This document shows positions 1 through 9,242 of a stretch of DNA of 64,000 nt, piece by piece (position 1 is the first letter of the stretch; each line of letters starts with the position of its first letter). A model generated the notes under the pieces. It searched no databases. It had not been told where the DNA came from and worked only from the letters and a program-made list of their open reading frames with translations. The DNA is from an uncultured Bacteroidales bacterium (GTDB lineage: Bacteria; Bacteroidota; Bacteroidia; Bacteroidales; Muribaculaceae). The position numbers and the translations under genes were made by a program. Location of the stretch: the NCBI GenBank assembly GCA_902792895.1, contig CADBBK010000005.1:1-64000 (forward strand), read 5' to 3'.

Positions 1-63
1 GAAGGATTCGAACCCTCGCAAGCGGAACCAGAATCCGATGTGCTACCATTACACCACAGGACA
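1..63 (-). tRNA. tRNA-Gln (anticodon CTG), 3' end cut by window edge
   Basis: Read on the minus strand the sequence starts TGTCCTG (5' acceptor strand), then a D arm GTGTAATGGTAGCAC, an anticodon loop TTCTGGT with anticodon CTG, and a T arm GAGGG-TTCGAAT-CCTTC. The T stem closes exactly at position 1, so the 3' acceptor strand and CCA end lie outside the window. The anticodon stem has four good pairs and one T-C mismatch at its base. Glutamine identity rests on the anticodon and the overall match to bacterial tRNA-Gln. Confidence 0.87.
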
Positions 64-80
64 ATTCCTAATTGCGACTG

Positions 81-110
81 CAAAGGTACTGCTTTTTTTC
101 TTACCACCAA
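81..110 (-). promoter_or_regulatory. Promoter of the tRNA-Gln gene
   Basis: On the minus strand TTGG (107-110) and TACCTTTG (81-88) are separated by 18 nt. TAnnTTTG is the known Bacteroidetes -7 element and TTTG/TTG its -33 element. The -7 box lies 18 nt upstream of the tRNA 5' end, which fits transcription starting just before the tRNA. Confidence 0.7.
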
Positions 111-226
111 GAAAAAATCCAACTTTTTTTCAAATTTTTTTCTTTTGTAGTCCAAAAAGCCATGGTTTTCACACCGTCACGGCTGGTTTTAGCGCATTTT
201 TCCCGTCCGACACATGATATCCGTCT

Positions 227-1690
227 TTATTTCCCTTTGTGTTTGGGGACGCGTTTCGAGACACCGATGGCGCCGGTGGGGCAGACGAGGCGGCACAGGT
301 GGCAGCCCACGCACTTGGTGCCCACGAGGTGGGGCTTGCAGTCATCGCCGAAGGTGATGGCCTGGTGGCCGCCGTCCATACAGGAGACGTAGCATCTGCC
401 GCAACCAATACAATTCTCATGATTAAATATGGGATATACGACGGTGTCACGGTCCAGGTCGCTGGGCTTGACAAAGTTGGGCAGTTGCTCACCCACAAGC
501 GTTGACAGCTTAGTGATGCCGCGGCTGGTCATGTAGTGCTGCAGACCCAACTTGAGGTCGTCGATGATGCGGTAGCCGTACTGCATCACTGCGGTGCATA
601 CCTGCACGTTGCTGCAGCCCAGCTGGATGAACTCGAGCGCATCGCGCCAGGTCTCGATGCCGCCGATGCCGCTCAGTCGCACGTTCTTCATTACGGGATT
701 CTGAGCCATCTCGAGGATAAAGCGCAGGGCAATGGGCTTGACGGCGCGTCCCGACAGTCCCGACACGGTCCACTGGCCCGATACCTCGGCCCGCTCGTCC
801 ATGGTCACGCTCTTGATGGTGTTGATGGCGCTGATGGCATCGGCACCGGCAAAGTAGGAACCCATGGCGGGGTTGCTCATCATCGTGATGTTGGGGGTCA
901 TCTTGGGGATGACGGGTATGGAAACAGAGTGCTTGACATAGGCGGTGTAGAAGGTCACCAGCTCGGGGTCTTGGCCCACGTCGCTGCCCATGCCTGCCAG
1001 ACGCATCTGGGGGCAGGAGAAGTTCAGTTCCACGGCATCGACTCCGGCGGCCTCGGCCATCTTGGCGAGTTCAATCCACTGTTCCTCGGTTGAACCCATG
1101 ATGGAGGCGACCACAATCTTGCTGGGGTAGTTCTGTTTGAGTCGGCGCAGGATGTCAAAGTCCACCTCGGCAGGGTTCTCACTCAGCTGTTCCATGTTGC
1201 GCAGGGCGGTGAAGTCGCCCTTGTCGCCCTCGCGATGCAGGACGTCAAACCGCGGCGATACCTCTCGGATGTCATCCAGACAGATGGTCTTGTAGAAGAC
1301 GCCTGCCCAACCAGCCTCAAAGGCGCGAGCCACCATCTCATAGTTGGTGCAGATCGACGAGGAGGCAAGGAAAAACGGATTTTCGCAGGGGAGGCCACAG
1401 AAATCTATAGCCAGGCTCGGCAGGTCGGCATGGGCCACCTGGGGCAATTGGTCAGCAATCTCCTGGATGCGGATGGGGCGGTCATAGTGGATACAGGCCT
1501 GCTCGGCATGCTCCAGGTCGCTGTCATCGCATCCGTCCAGCCATTGGCGGGCGATGGCTTCGTTGCCGAAGCGCACGGCGCGGATGGCTCTTGCAACGTC
1601 ACCCTTGCCGCAGGCACGGCTGCAGGGGGCATTCTCACACAGCAGGCAACGTGCTGCTTCCTCTTTGATGTTCAATTGTTTCTTGCTCAT
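227..1690 (-). CDS. preA: Dihydropyrimidine dehydrogenase PreA-type subunit with fused N-terminal Fe-S segment
   Basis: Predicted cytosolic flavo-iron-sulfur enzyme of 487 residues that reduces uracil/thymine or runs the reverse reaction. Residues about 92-400 form the FMN-binding dihydroorotate-dehydrogenase-like barrel, with NFSCPQM and MGSDVGQ as in E. coli PreA. Two 4Fe-4S motifs follow at the C terminus (CIGCGRCYVSC and CVGCHLCRLVC). The first 80 residues are extra compared with E. coli PreA (about 411 residues) and contain C15-x2-C18-x4-C23-x3-C27, the cluster-binding pattern normally carried by PreT or the N-terminal part of eukaryotic DPD. No preT gene adjoins it, so the electron donor is unknown. 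The ATG at 1690 is the natural start. The gene lies upstream of the tRNA and is probably monocistronic. Confidence 0.88.
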   Translation of the reverse strand: MSKKQLNIKEEAARCLLCENAPCSRACGKGDVARAIRAVRFGNEAIARQWLDGCDDSDLEHAEQACIHYDRPIRIQEIADQLPQVAHADLPSLAIDFCGLPCENPFFLASSSICTNYEMVARAFEAGWAGVFYKTICLDDIREVSPRFDVLHREGDKGDFTALRNMEQLSENPAEVDFDILRRLKQNYPSKIVVASIMGSTEEQWIELAKMAEAAGVDAVELNFSCPQMRLAGMGSDVGQDPELVTFYTAYVKHSVSIPVIPKMTPNITMMSNPAMGSYFAGADAISAINTIKSVTMDERAEVSGQWTVSGLSGRAVKPIALRFILEMAQNPVMKNVRLSGIGGIETWRDALEFIQLGCSNVQVCTAVMQYGYRIIDDLKLGLQHYMTSRGITKLSTLVGEQLPNFVKPSDLDRDTVVYPIFNHENCIGCGRCYVSCMDGGHQAITFGDDCKPHLVGTKCVGCHLCRLVCPTGAIGVSKRVPKHKGK

Positions 1691-1765
1691 GATGTGGGGT
1701 ATATACTTGTTGATATTATAATATTATTAATAAGGAGTAAAAAAAGTGGTGGCTGGGGTTAGACG

Positions 1766-3019
1766 TCACTCGAAGCGCATCGTCGATGTGGGCTTGATGG
1801 TCGAGATGATGTGGCTGGCACCCAGCAAGGTCAGATAGGAGACGATGATAATGCCCACATTGAGCATCACCAGCGTGGCGACGTTCAGCGAGATGGGCAC
1901 GTAGGGCATGTAATAGGCCGTCGGGTCCAGACGCACGACATGGCCGTACTTCTGCACCAGTGCCAGCCCGATGCCGATGATGTTGCCGATGAGGAGCGCC
2001 TTGAGGATGAGTTTGCCCGTCAGGTAGATGAAAATGCGGCGGATGGCGCCGTTGGTGGCTCCCATCGCCTTGAAGTTGCCGATGACGCGGATGCGTTCCA
2101 GCACAATCATCAGCATGGCCGAGATGAGGGTGAAGGCGGCGACAATCATCATGAGCGTGAGGATGATCACGACGTTCATGTCCAGCATCTGCAGCCACGC
2201 GAAAAACGGCAGGTTGTTCTGGTGGGTCGTGGTGACGTAGAACAGGTTGCGGCTCTCGTGCTGAACGGTGCTCTCGGCAAGCAGGGTATAAAGCAGGTAG
2301 GCCATCCCGTCCAGGTCGCGCGTGTCCTTCAGGTTCACGGCCACCTCGGTGCCGGTGTCGCTGTTCCAGCCGTTCACGCCCTGCACCACGTCGATGCCGC
2401 CCACGATGTAGGCATTGTCAAACGCCTCCAGGTCGGTCTCGAACACACCGCTGATGGTCAGGTTCCTCACCTTGATTTTGTCGTCGATGAAGTAGGTCAG
2501 GACCTTGTCGCCGGCATGGAGCTGCAAGCGGTCGGCAACGGTCTTGGATATCGTGATCTGCTGGCTTGAAGCCGTGTCGCTCACCACGGGAATCTCGCCC
2601 TCGACCATTTTGCTCTGGAGATAGCGCCAGTCGTAGCCATCGTTCACGCCACGCATGATGATGCCCATGAAGTCCTCATCGGTCTTGAGGATGGCGCTCT
2701 TGTCGGCTATCAGGCTCACGCTCTCGACCATCGGGGCAAAGTCGGTGTCCTCGGCGATGGCCTCGCGCACCTCGCGTCCGTTGACCGTGGCATAATTGTC
2801 GTCGATGCCCAGGGCGGCGTTGGTCACCTTCAGGTGGGCGTCCAGACGCATGATTTTGCCCGAGATTTCGCCCTTGAACCCCATCACGATGGCAATCGAC
2901 AGGATCATCACGACCACAGCGAGCACGATGCCCACCAGGGCGACCGTCAGGCTCGGGGAACCCTGCTGCCGCTCGTTGTTGAGTGTCATGCGCCGCGCTA
3001 TGTACAGTTCGTGATTCAT
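1766..3019 (-). CDS. FtsX/LolC-E-like ABC transporter permease
   Basis: Inner-membrane permease of 417 residues with the MacB/FtsX-type topology: an N-terminal segment (MNHELYIARRM...) leading into one long TM helix at about residues 25-48, a large extracytoplasmic domain, and three C-terminal TM helices in the last 150 residues. This layout and the N terminus match the LolC/LolE lipoprotein-releasing permeases of Bacteroidetes. No ATP-binding subunit is adjacent, so the partner ATPase must be encoded elsewhere. The reading frame extends upstream to 3112, but the ATG at 3019 starts the conserved part and lies just below a TAACTTTG promoter-like box (3026-3033, minus strand), so I prefer it. 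Confidence 0.82.
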   Translation of the reverse strand: MNHELYIARRMTLNNERQQGSPSLTVALVGIVLAVVVMILSIAIVMGFKGEISGKIMRLDAHLKVTNAALGIDDNYATVNGREVREAIAEDTDFAPMVESVSLIADKSAILKTDEDFMGIIMRGVNDGYDWRYLQSKMVEGEIPVVSDTASSQQITISKTVADRLQLHAGDKVLTYFIDDKIKVRNLTISGVFETDLEAFDNAYIVGGIDVVQGVNGWNSDTGTEVAVNLKDTRDLDGMAYLLYTLLAESTVQHESRNLFYVTTTHQNNLPFFAWLQMLDMNVVIILTLMMIVAAFTLISAMLMIVLERIRVIGNFKAMGATNGAIRRIFIYLTGKLILKALLIGNIIGIGLALVQKYGHVVRLDPTAYYMPYVPISLNVATLVMLNVGIIIVSYLTLLGASHIISTIKPTSTMRFE

Positions 3020-3025
3020 CGTCGG

Positions 3026-3033
3026 CAAAGTTA
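3026..3033 (-). promoter_or_regulatory. -7-like box upstream of the permease gene
   Basis: TAACTTTG on the minus strand matches the Bacteroidetes TAnnTTTG -7 element, but it is only 6 nt from the ATG and I see no clear TTTG -33 element at the right distance. If used, the transcript would be almost leaderless. Confidence 0.4.
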
Positions 3034-3072
3034 CTAATAACTTTTCAGTTATGCGGTTTCGACTTTCAGTTT

Positions 3073-3104
3073 TTTGGCAGTGTGGCAGGAATCGCTTAAC
3101 TTTG
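3073..3104 (+). promoter_or_regulatory. Promoter of the phosphoesterase-propeller gene
   Basis: TTTG (3073-3076), a 20-nt spacer, and TAACTTTG (3097-3104) match the Bacteroidetes primary-sigma consensus, 28 nt upstream of the ATG at 3133. Confidence 0.8.
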
Positions 3105-3132
3105 CAGAACAAAACATAGATAATTCAAGTGT

Positions 3133-4962
3133 ATGAAAAAGAGAATGCTGTTTTTGATGCTGGCAGTGCTGACCTTGTCGCTTGCCATGCAGGGTGGGGT
3201 GGTCAAGCTGGCCATCTTGAGTGATATTCATGTCACACCGGGTAACATCAACGAGGGCCGTCTCCGAGCGGCGGTCGATGAAATCAATGCGATGGATGTT
3301 GACGCGGTCATGGTGACCGGAGACCTCACTAATGATGGTACCGACGAGCAACTCGCCAATGTCAAGTCAGTTTTGGACGGCATCACCCATCCCCAGTATG
3401 TCATTCCCGGTAACCACGAGGATACCTGGAGCCAGAGTGCATGCAAGACTTTCAACGACCTGTGGGGCAATGACCGCTTTGTTTTCACGGTCGATAAGCT
3501 CGTGGTCATCGGCATGAATTGCGGCCCGTTCATGAAGATGGGCGACGGTCACATCAAGCAGGAGGACCTGCTGTGGCTCGACAGCACCCTCAATGTCATG
3601 GTCAAGCCCGGCATGCAGGTGCTCAGCGTCAACCACTATCCGCTTCTCGACGACCTGGATAATTACCGCGCCTATGTCGATGTCCTCAAGAAGTACCCTG
3701 TCATCACCCACCAGTGCGGACATTACCACCAGTGGCGACTCTATGAGACCGAGGGTATCAACGGCGTGATAGTACGTGCCCTCAGCATGGACCAGGGCAA
3801 CTACGGTTACACCCTGATGAACATCGACCTCGACCGTCAGTGGATCAACGTATATAATAAGGTAATAGGCAAGGACCCCGAGGTGATGTTCTCCTATCGC
3901 ATCAATCTTGACTACTACAACTCCCCGCGGCCCGACGAACACTATACGCTGCCTGCAGGTGTCGAGATCCAGCGCGTCGTTGCCGACAACGCGTCTATCT
4001 TTACCCGCGTGGGAGTAGACGATAAGAACCTCTACTTCGGCAACTCGCTGGGCTACTGCAAGGCCGTGGACAAGAAGACGGGCCAACTGCGCTGGCAGTA
4101 CAAGACAGATGCCATGCTCTTCTCGCGCCCTGCCGTCACCGACAAGTATGTCATCCTGCCTACCAGCGATAAGCGGCTCGTCTGGCTCGACAAGAAATCG
4201 GGCAAGCCCGTCTGGCAGTATGAGGCCGCTGGCCCCTATGTGGCCGATGGTGTCGTGCGTGACGGCATCCTCTATCAGGGCGGTTTCATGACCTTCCAGG
4301 CCTGGGACGTGAACAAGCATCGCATGTTGTGGCATTTCGATGATATCTACAACTACTGCCAGGCCGAGCCTGTGGTCGATGGCAACGACGTCATCTTCGG
4401 CGCCTGGGACACCCATCTGCGCTCACTGGATACCCGAACCGGGACCATGAACTGGGAGTGGAACAACACCAAGACGTCAGTCCTCTACAGCCCGGGCAAC
4501 GTGGTGCCCGTCGTTACCCCCGAGCGTGTGGTTATCGTCGCTCCCGATCGTTTCGCTACTGGCATCGACCGCCGCACCGGCAAGCAACAGTGGCGTGAGA
4601 AGAACGACAACAAGGTGCGCGAGAGCCTTGGGCGCAGTGCCGACGGCAAGGTCGCCTATGCAAAGACCATGGACGGCGAATTGGTTGCCATGAGCACCGG
4701 CGACAAGTATGAGCTGTTGTGGAAAGTCGACCTGGGCTTCGGTTACGAGCACGCCCCCTGCATCATCCTTGAGCGCAACGGCTACATCTACTGCGGTTCC
4801 CGCCGTGGCATGCTCGCCGTGGTCAATGCTGCCACACGCCAGCTCGAGTTCACCTATCGCCTCGGCACCAGCGAGGTCAACGGCTTTGAATTTGACAGAC
4901 AGGGCAATATCTACTGCTCCCTCATCGAGGGCACCATTTGGCGCATCACCAACGATAGGTGA
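3133..4962 (+). CDS. Secreted metallophosphoesterase fused to a PQQ-like beta-propeller
   Basis: Exported protein of 609 residues. A signal peptide covers about residues 1-21 (MKKRMLFLMLAVLTLSLAMQ). The calcineurin-like phosphoesterase domain (about 25-240) has the metal-ligand motifs D31-I-H33, GDLTND (D64), GNHED (N94-H95), SVNHYPLL and CGHYH. The second half (about 285-605) is a PQQ/WD-type propeller of repeated strands such as LRWQYKTDAM, PVWQYEAAG and MNWEWNNT. PQQ-like repeats often serve as a binding scaffold without the cofactor. The substrate cannot be read from sequence; phosphoesterase activity is inferred from intact metal ligands. The gene is divergent from the permease and probably monocistronic. 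Confidence 0.85.
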   Translation: MKKRMLFLMLAVLTLSLAMQGGVVKLAILSDIHVTPGNINEGRLRAAVDEINAMDVDAVMVTGDLTNDGTDEQLANVKSVLDGITHPQYVIPGNHEDTWSQSACKTFNDLWGNDRFVFTVDKLVVIGMNCGPFMKMGDGHIKQEDLLWLDSTLNVMVKPGMQVLSVNHYPLLDDLDNYRAYVDVLKKYPVITHQCGHYHQWRLYETEGINGVIVRALSMDQGNYGYTLMNIDLDRQWINVYNKVIGKDPEVMFSYRINLDYYNSPRPDEHYTLPAGVEIQRVVADNASIFTRVGVDDKNLYFGNSLGYCKAVDKKTGQLRWQYKTDAMLFSRPAVTDKYVILPTSDKRLVWLDKKSGKPVWQYEAAGPYVADGVVRDGILYQGGFMTFQAWDVNKHRMLWHFDDIYNYCQAEPVVDGNDVIFGAWDTHLRSLDTRTGTMNWEWNNTKTSVLYSPGNVVPVVTPERVVIVAPDRFATGIDRRTGKQQWREKNDNKVRESLGRSADGKVAYAKTMDGELVAMSTGDKYELLWKVDLGFGYEHAPCIILERNGYIYCGSRRGMLAVVNAATRQLEFTYRLGTSEVNGFEFDRQGNIYCSLIEGTIWRITNDR

Positions 4963-4996
4963 ACGGTTCCCTGCCCGTAATTGAAGTTATTGTATA

Positions 4997-5039
4997 AAAC
5001 AAACCGGGACAGCATCAACAATGCCGCCCCGGTTTGTTT
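4997..5039. terminator. Bidirectional terminator between convergent genes
   Basis: A perfect 12-bp inverted repeat (AAACAAACCGGG, 4997-5008, with CCCGGTTTGTTT, 5028-5039) encloses a 19-nt loop. It has T-rich sequence on the plus side and lies between the convergent phosphoesterase and lptB genes, so it can serve both. Confidence 0.8.
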
Positions 5040-5092
5040 ATTTGTATTTGTTGTATTGATTGTTTTCCCTATATAATTGTTGTCTGGAATGA

Positions 5093-5947
5093 TCAGTCGA
5101 AGTGCTTGCGGCGGAAGATGAAATTGTGGCCCAGGTACTTGTCGCGAACGGTCGGGTTCTCGGCCAGTTCCTCGCTTGTGCCTTGGAACAGAATCTTGCC
5201 CTCAAACAGCAGGTAGGCCCTGTCGGTGATGCTCAGCGTCTCGGGGGCGTTGTGGTCGGTGATGAGGATGCCGATGTTTTTGCTCTTGAGGCTATATACA
5301 ATGCTCTGGATGTCTTCCACGGCAATGGGGTCGACGCCGGCAAACGGCTCGTCGAGCATGATGAAGTGCGGGTTGATGGCCAGGCCGCGGGCAATCTCGG
5401 TGCGGCGGCGCTCACCGCCCGACAATCGGTTACCCAGATTCTTGCGCACCTTCTGCAGGTGGAACTCACTGATGAGCTGCTCCAGGCGGTCTTTCTGCTC
5501 AGCAGGCGTGAGGGTGGTCATCTCCAGCACGGTGCGGATGTTGTCCTCGACGCTCAGCGTGCGGAACACCGATGCCTCCTGCGGCAGGTAGCCGATGCCC
5601 AACTGGGCACGGCGGTAAACGGGTAGGGTAGTGATGTCCACATCGTTGAGGAACACACGGCCCTCGTTGGGCGTCACCAGTCCCGTGGTCATATAGAACG
5701 TAGTGGTCTTGCCGGCACCGTTGGGGCCCAGCAGACCTACGATTTCGCCCTGATGGACATCGATGGACACGTGGTTAACGACGGTGCGCTGACGGTATTT
5801 CTTCACCAGATTGTCGGTGCTCAATACCAGCGTACCCTCGTCACCCGACGCCTTGAGCCGCGCCACGGTGTCTTTGTCGGTGCGCTTCACTGGCTGCTGG
5901 CCATCGCCTGCGGTAGGCTTGCCGTTGTGTTGCCAGGGCAGTTTCAT
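5093..5947 (-). CDS. lptB: LPS export ABC transporter ATP-binding protein LptB
   Basis: ATPase of the LptB2FG complex that extracts lipopolysaccharide from the inner membrane. Of 284 residues, about 40-275 are the ABC domain: Walker A GPNGAGKT at 74-81, signature LSGGERRR, Walker [13 protein letters not shown], and H-loop ILITDHN. GVDP and the general sequence are typical of LptB. The first 40 residues are a charged extension absent from the usual 240-residue LptB. The start is supported by a 4-bp ATGA overlap with udk, which implies translational coupling. The matching permease (28420-30360) is encoded far away. Confidence 0.92.
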   Translation of the reverse strand: MKLPWQHNGKPTAGDGQQPVKRTDKDTVARLKASGDEGTLVLSTDNLVKKYRQRTVVNHVSIDVHQGEIVGLLGPNGAGKTTTFYMTTGLVTPNEGRVFLNDVDITTLPVYRRAQLGIGYLPQEASVFRTLSVEDNIRTVLEMTTLTPAEQKDRLEQLISEFHLQKVRKNLGNRLSGGERRRTEIARGLAINPHFIMLDEPFAGVDPIAVEDIQSIVYSLKSKNIGILITDHNAPETLSITDRAYLLFEGKILFQGTSEELAENPTVRDKYLGHNFIFRRKHFD

Positions 5948-6567
5948 TTCTTCTTGTTGGTCGTCAGCCGTCCCTTGATGTAGTCGGTGATCAGGTTAAT
6001 GGCCACTTCGTTGTTGCCACCCTCGGGGATGATGATGTTGGCAAACTTCTTCGTCGGCTCGATGTGCAGCTGGTGCATGGGCTTGAGCACGCGCTGGTAG
6101 CGCTCGATAACGGCCTCGGCAGTGCGGCCGCGCTCAATGCAGTCGCGCGAGATGACACGGATCAGGCGGTCGTCGCCGTCGGCGTCAACAAACACCTTGA
6201 TGTCCATCATCTTCCTCAGGCGCGCATCGCTCAGTGCCATAATGCCCTCGATGATCACCACGTCATGCGGGCCCATGGGAACGGTCTCCTTCTGGCGCGA
6301 ACAGGTCAGGTAACTGTAGGTGGGCATCTCGATGGACTCGCCGCGCTTGAGCATCTTCACATGCTCCAGCAGCAGATTCCAGTCAAAGGCTGCCGGCTCG
6401 TCAAAGTTGATGTTCTGGCGCTCCTCGACAGGCACATGGCTAGAGTCCTTGTAATAGGAATCCTGCGAAATCACGCCAACTTCGCCTTCGGGGAGGCGTT
6501 CCATGATTTTGCGAACTACTGTTGTTTTGCCAGAGCCGGTACCGCCGGCAATACCGATGATAATCAT
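5944..6567 (-). CDS. udk: Uridine kinase
   Basis: Phosphorylates uridine and cytidine in the pyrimidine salvage pathway in the cytosol. The 207-residue length is normal for the family. The P-loop [12 protein letters not shown] lies at residues 5-16, followed by ISQDSYYKD and [10 protein letters not shown], the usual nucleoside-binding motifs, and by VIIEGIMAL. It is the first gene of a two-gene unit with lptB, joined by the ATGA overlap. Confidence 0.95.
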   Translation of the reverse strand: MIIIGIAGGTGSGKTTVVRKIMERLPEGEVGVISQDSYYKDSSHVPVEERQNINFDEPAAFDWNLLLEHVKMLKRGESIEMPTYSYLTCSRQKETVPMGPHDVVIIEGIMALSDARLRKMMDIKVFVDADGDDRLIRVISRDCIERGRTAEAVIERYQRVLKPMHQLHIEPTKKFANIIIPEGGNNEVAINLITDYIKGRLTTNKKK

Positions 6568-6759
6568 AACATTAATTGATTTATAACAGGTTAAAGTGGT
6601 CTTGAATATGTCGCATTGGACCCGTTGGGCTCAATTCAAACATACAAAGGTAGCATTTTTACAACAAACCATCGGTGTTTTTCACGAAAACTTTCGCTTT
6701 TTTTCAAAAAACCGTCCAATCCACCCCCATATCCCCACTATCTTATAATGAATGACAAC

Positions 6760-6797
6760 CCCTAACTCCTCACTCCTCACTCCTAACTCCTAACTCC
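6760..6797. repeat. TTAGGNN heptamer repeat, locus 1
   Basis: About five consecutive 7-nt units of the form CCTAACT or CCTCACT (TTAGGAG-like on the other strand). Similar arrays occur at 28388-28414 and 43552-43604. Confidence 0.85.
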
Positions 6798-6811
6798 AAA
6801 CAACCCTCTCC

Positions 6812-6837
6812 TGTCAGTTTTGCTGACAATGTGTCAG
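6812..6837 (+). promoter_or_regulatory. Inverted repeats upstream of the dnaK sigma-54-type promoter
   Basis: Three alternating half-sites: TGTCAG (6812-6817), N5, CTGACA (6823-6828), N3, TGTCAG (6832-6837). They end 11 nt before the -24 element and could bind a regulator such as an enhancer-binding protein. Function is inferred. Confidence 0.5.
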
Positions 6838-6848
6838 CCGTCTCGGTT

Positions 6849-6863
6849 TGGCACACGGTTTGC
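6849..6863 (+). promoter_or_regulatory. Sigma-54 (-24/-12) type promoter of dnaK
   Basis: TGGCACA-CGGT-TTGC fits the RpoN consensus TGGCACR-N4-TTGC, with GG (6850-6851) and GC (6862-6863) separated by exactly 10 nt. The expected start site is near 6875, about 85 nt upstream of the dnaK ATG. I see no good TAnnTTTG box in this gap on the plus strand. Confidence 0.65.
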
Positions 6864-6961
6864 ATAGTTGAGGTCGGAATGCTGCATCATGTGGCTTCCG
6901 GTTCAACTTTGATTAATAACATTACAAACAATAAAAACAGAAAGAAAGAGAGACATTTATT

Positions 6962-8893
6962 ATGGGAAAGATTATTGGTATCGATTTAGGAACTACTAAC
7001 TCGTGTGTATCGGTTCTGGAAGGCTCCAAGCCGGTTGTGATTCCCAACAGCGAGGGCCGCAACACTACGCCCTCGGTAGTTGCCTTCAGGGAAGGCGGAG
7101 AGCGCATCGTGGGTGATCCCGCTAAGCGCCAGGCCATTATGAACCCCACGGGTACCGTATTTTCAATCAAGCGTTTCATGGGCGAGACTTATGACCACGT
7201 CATCAAGGATGTGGAGCGTATGCCCTACAAGGTGGTGAACAATGGCAGCAACCAGCCGCGCGTTGAGATTGCCGGCCGCCAGTACACCCCGCAAGAGATC
7301 TCGGCAATGATTCTCCAGAAGATGAAGAAGACTGCCGAGGATTACCTGGGAACCACCGTTGACGAGGCTGTCATCACCGTGCCTGCCTACTTCAACGATG
7401 CACAGCGCAAGGCTACCAAGGAGGCTGGCGAGGTTGCCGGACTCAAGGTGCAGCGCATTGTTAACGAGCCCACTGCAGCCGCTTTGGCCTATGGTCTTGA
7501 CAAGGACAACAGCGACAAGAAGATTGCTGTGTTTGACCTCGGCGGCGGTACATTTGATATTTCAATCCTGGAACTCGGTGACGGCGTGTTCGAGGTAAAG
7601 GCCACCAATGGTGACACCCACCTGGGCGGTGACGACTTCGATCAGCGCATCATCACTTGGCTTGCCGACGAGTTCAAGGCCGAGAACGGTGTGGACCTGC
7701 GCAAGGATCCTATGGCTCTGCAGCGCCTCAAGGAGGCTGCCGAGAAGGCCAAGATTGAGCTCTCCAGCTCGACCAGCACCGACATCAACCTTCCGTACAT
7801 CACCCAGCTCGACGGCATGCCCAAGCACTTGGTTAAGAACCTGACGCGTGCCAAATTTGAGCAGTTGTGCGATGACCTGATTCAGAGCACCATCGAGCCC
7901 TGCCGCAAGGCTCTGAGCGACGCTGGCCTCAGCACCAGCGACATCAACGAGGTGATCCTCGTGGGCGGCTCGACGCGTATCCCCGCTGTACAGCAGGTAG
8001 TAGAGAAGTTCTTCGGCAAGGCTCCGTCCAAGGGTGTCAACCCCGACGAGGTAGTTGCTGTGGGTGCTGCCATCCAGGGCGGTGTGCTCACCGGTGACGT
8101 TAAGGACGTCCTGCTGCTCGATGTAGTGCCCCTGAGTGTGGGTATCGAGACGCTGGGTGGCGTGATGACCAAGCTCATCGAGGCCAACACCACCATCCCC
8201 GCTCGTCGCAGCCAGGTCTTCTCGACCGCTGCCGACAACCAGCCCGAAGTTGAGATCCACGTCCTCCAGGGCGAGCGTCCCATGGCTAAGGACTGCAAGA
8301 CGCTGGGCCGCTTCCATCTCGATGGCATCGCTCCCGCTCCCCGTGGCATCCCGCAGATCGAGGTGACCTTTGAGGTTGATGCCAACGGTATCATGAACGT
8401 CAGCGCCAAGGACAAGGCCACCGGCAAGGAGCAGAGCATCCGCATCGAGGCCTCCAGTGGTCTGAGCGACGCCGAAATCCAGCGCATGAAGGACGAGGCT
8501 ACCGCCAACGCTGCCGCCGATGCCGCCGAGAAGGAGCGCATCGACAAGATCAACGGCGCCGATGCCCTCATCTTCCAGACCGAGAAGGTGCTCAAGGACA
8601 GTGGTGACAAGTTGCCCGCCGACATCAAGAGCCAGATCGAGGGCGCTCTGGGCAAGCTGAAAGATGCCCACAAGAGCCAGGATCTCGCTGCCATCGACAC
8701 CGCAACTGCCGAGTTGAACTCGCTGTTCGAGAAGATGTATCAGCAGGCTGGTGGCGCACAAGGTCAGCCCGGTGCAGGCTTCGATCCCAACAACATGGGC
8801 GGTGCTGACTTCCAGGGTGGTTCCCGTCAGGGTGGCAACCCGAGCCAGGGTGGCGACAATGTCGAGGACACGACCTACGAGGAAGTGAAGTAA
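6962..8893 (+). CDS. dnaK: Chaperone DnaK (Hsp70)
   Basis: ATP-dependent cytosolic chaperone working with DnaJ and GrpE. The 643 residues are the normal length. Seen in order: the N-terminal phosphate-binding motif [14 protein letters not shown], the second ATPase motif [34 protein letters not shown], the linker [12 protein letters not shown], the substrate-binding domain, the lid, and a Gly/Gln-rich tail ending in [10 protein letters not shown]. No grpE or dnaJ adjoins it; it is monocistronic between a sigma-54-type promoter and a strong terminator. Confidence 0.98.
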   Translation: MGKIIGIDLGTTNSCVSVLEGSKPVVIPNSEGRNTTPSVVAFREGGERIVGDPAKRQAIMNPTGTVFSIKRFMGETYDHVIKDVERMPYKVVNNGSNQPRVEIAGRQYTPQEISAMILQKMKKTAEDYLGTTVDEAVITVPAYFNDAQRKATKEAGEVAGLKVQRIVNEPTAAALAYGLDKDNSDKKIAVFDLGGGTFDISILELGDGVFEVKATNGDTHLGGDDFDQRIITWLADEFKAENGVDLRKDPMALQRLKEAAEKAKIELSSSTSTDINLPYITQLDGMPKHLVKNLTRAKFEQLCDDLIQSTIEPCRKALSDAGLSTSDINEVILVGGSTRIPAVQQVVEKFFGKAPSKGVNPDEVVAVGAAIQGGVLTGDVKDVLLLDVVPLSVGIETLGGVMTKLIEANTTIPARRSQVFSTAADNQPEVEIHVLQGERPMAKDCKTLGRFHLDGIAPAPRGIPQIEVTFEVDANGIMNVSAKDKATGKEQSIRIEASSGLSDAEIQRMKDEATANAAADAAEKERIDKINGADALIFQTEKVLKDSGDKLPADIKSQIEGALGKLKDAHKSQDLAAIDTATAELNSLFEKMYQQAGGAQGQPGAGFDPNNMGGADFQGGSRQGGNPSQGGDNVEDTTYEEVK

Positions 8894-8921
8894 AATAATT
8901 CATAAATAATAGAGTTAATTG

Positions 8922-8956
8922 CAGTGGCGCGAGGCAGTAATTGCTTCGCGTCACTG
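8922..8956 (+). terminator. Rho-independent terminator of dnaK
   Basis: Two 15-nt arms (8922-8936 and 8942-8956) pair completely, with two G-T wobbles, around a 5-nt loop (GTAAT), followed by TTTCTGTTTT. It starts 29 nt after the dnaK stop codon. Confidence 0.87.
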
Positions 8957-9242
8957 TTTCTGTTTTATCCGGTTTGTGGATGCCGATTTGATAAAGATAA
9001 TCTTCTGTCGTATCAATCATGAGGCAAAAGTGAGGGTTAAACGATTGCATTTCTCCTATCTGCTTGATATCCAGCACAAAATGATGAATTCTTAGAATTG
9101 GTAAAATGTTTGCTAATTCATTGATTGTCAGTGCTTTGATTGGTGTATCCGAAAGAAGATATAGTTAATTGATTGAATTTGAGCGCTTATTTGAGGATTT
9201 TTTTGTACCTTTGTGCCCACATTATCAATGTTTAACTACTAA
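8957..9242. other. Non-coding gap upstream of glycogen synthase
   Basis: After the dnaK terminator I see no plausible gene here; the minus-strand frame across 8625-9077 has no recognisable protein features. The only signal is the -7 box near the downstream gene. Confidence 0.5.
9206..9213 (+). promoter_or_regulatory. -7 element of the glycogen synthase operon
   Basis: TACCTTTG matches the Bacteroidetes TAnnTTTG element, 29 nt upstream of the start codon. A TTTG at 9178-9181 is 24 nt upstream, longer than the usual 19-21 nt spacing, so the -33 element is uncertain. Confidence 0.6.

Larger units (their letters stand above)
6568..6961. other. Regulatory gap between udk and dnaK
   Basis: This 394-nt non-coding stretch separates divergent udk and dnaK. 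It holds the heptamer repeat (6760-6797), the inverted repeats (6812-6837) and the sigma-54-type motif (6849-6863). I see no ORF in it. A TAnnTTTG-like word (TACCTTTG, minus strand, 6645-6652) may be the udk promoter. Confidence 0.6.
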
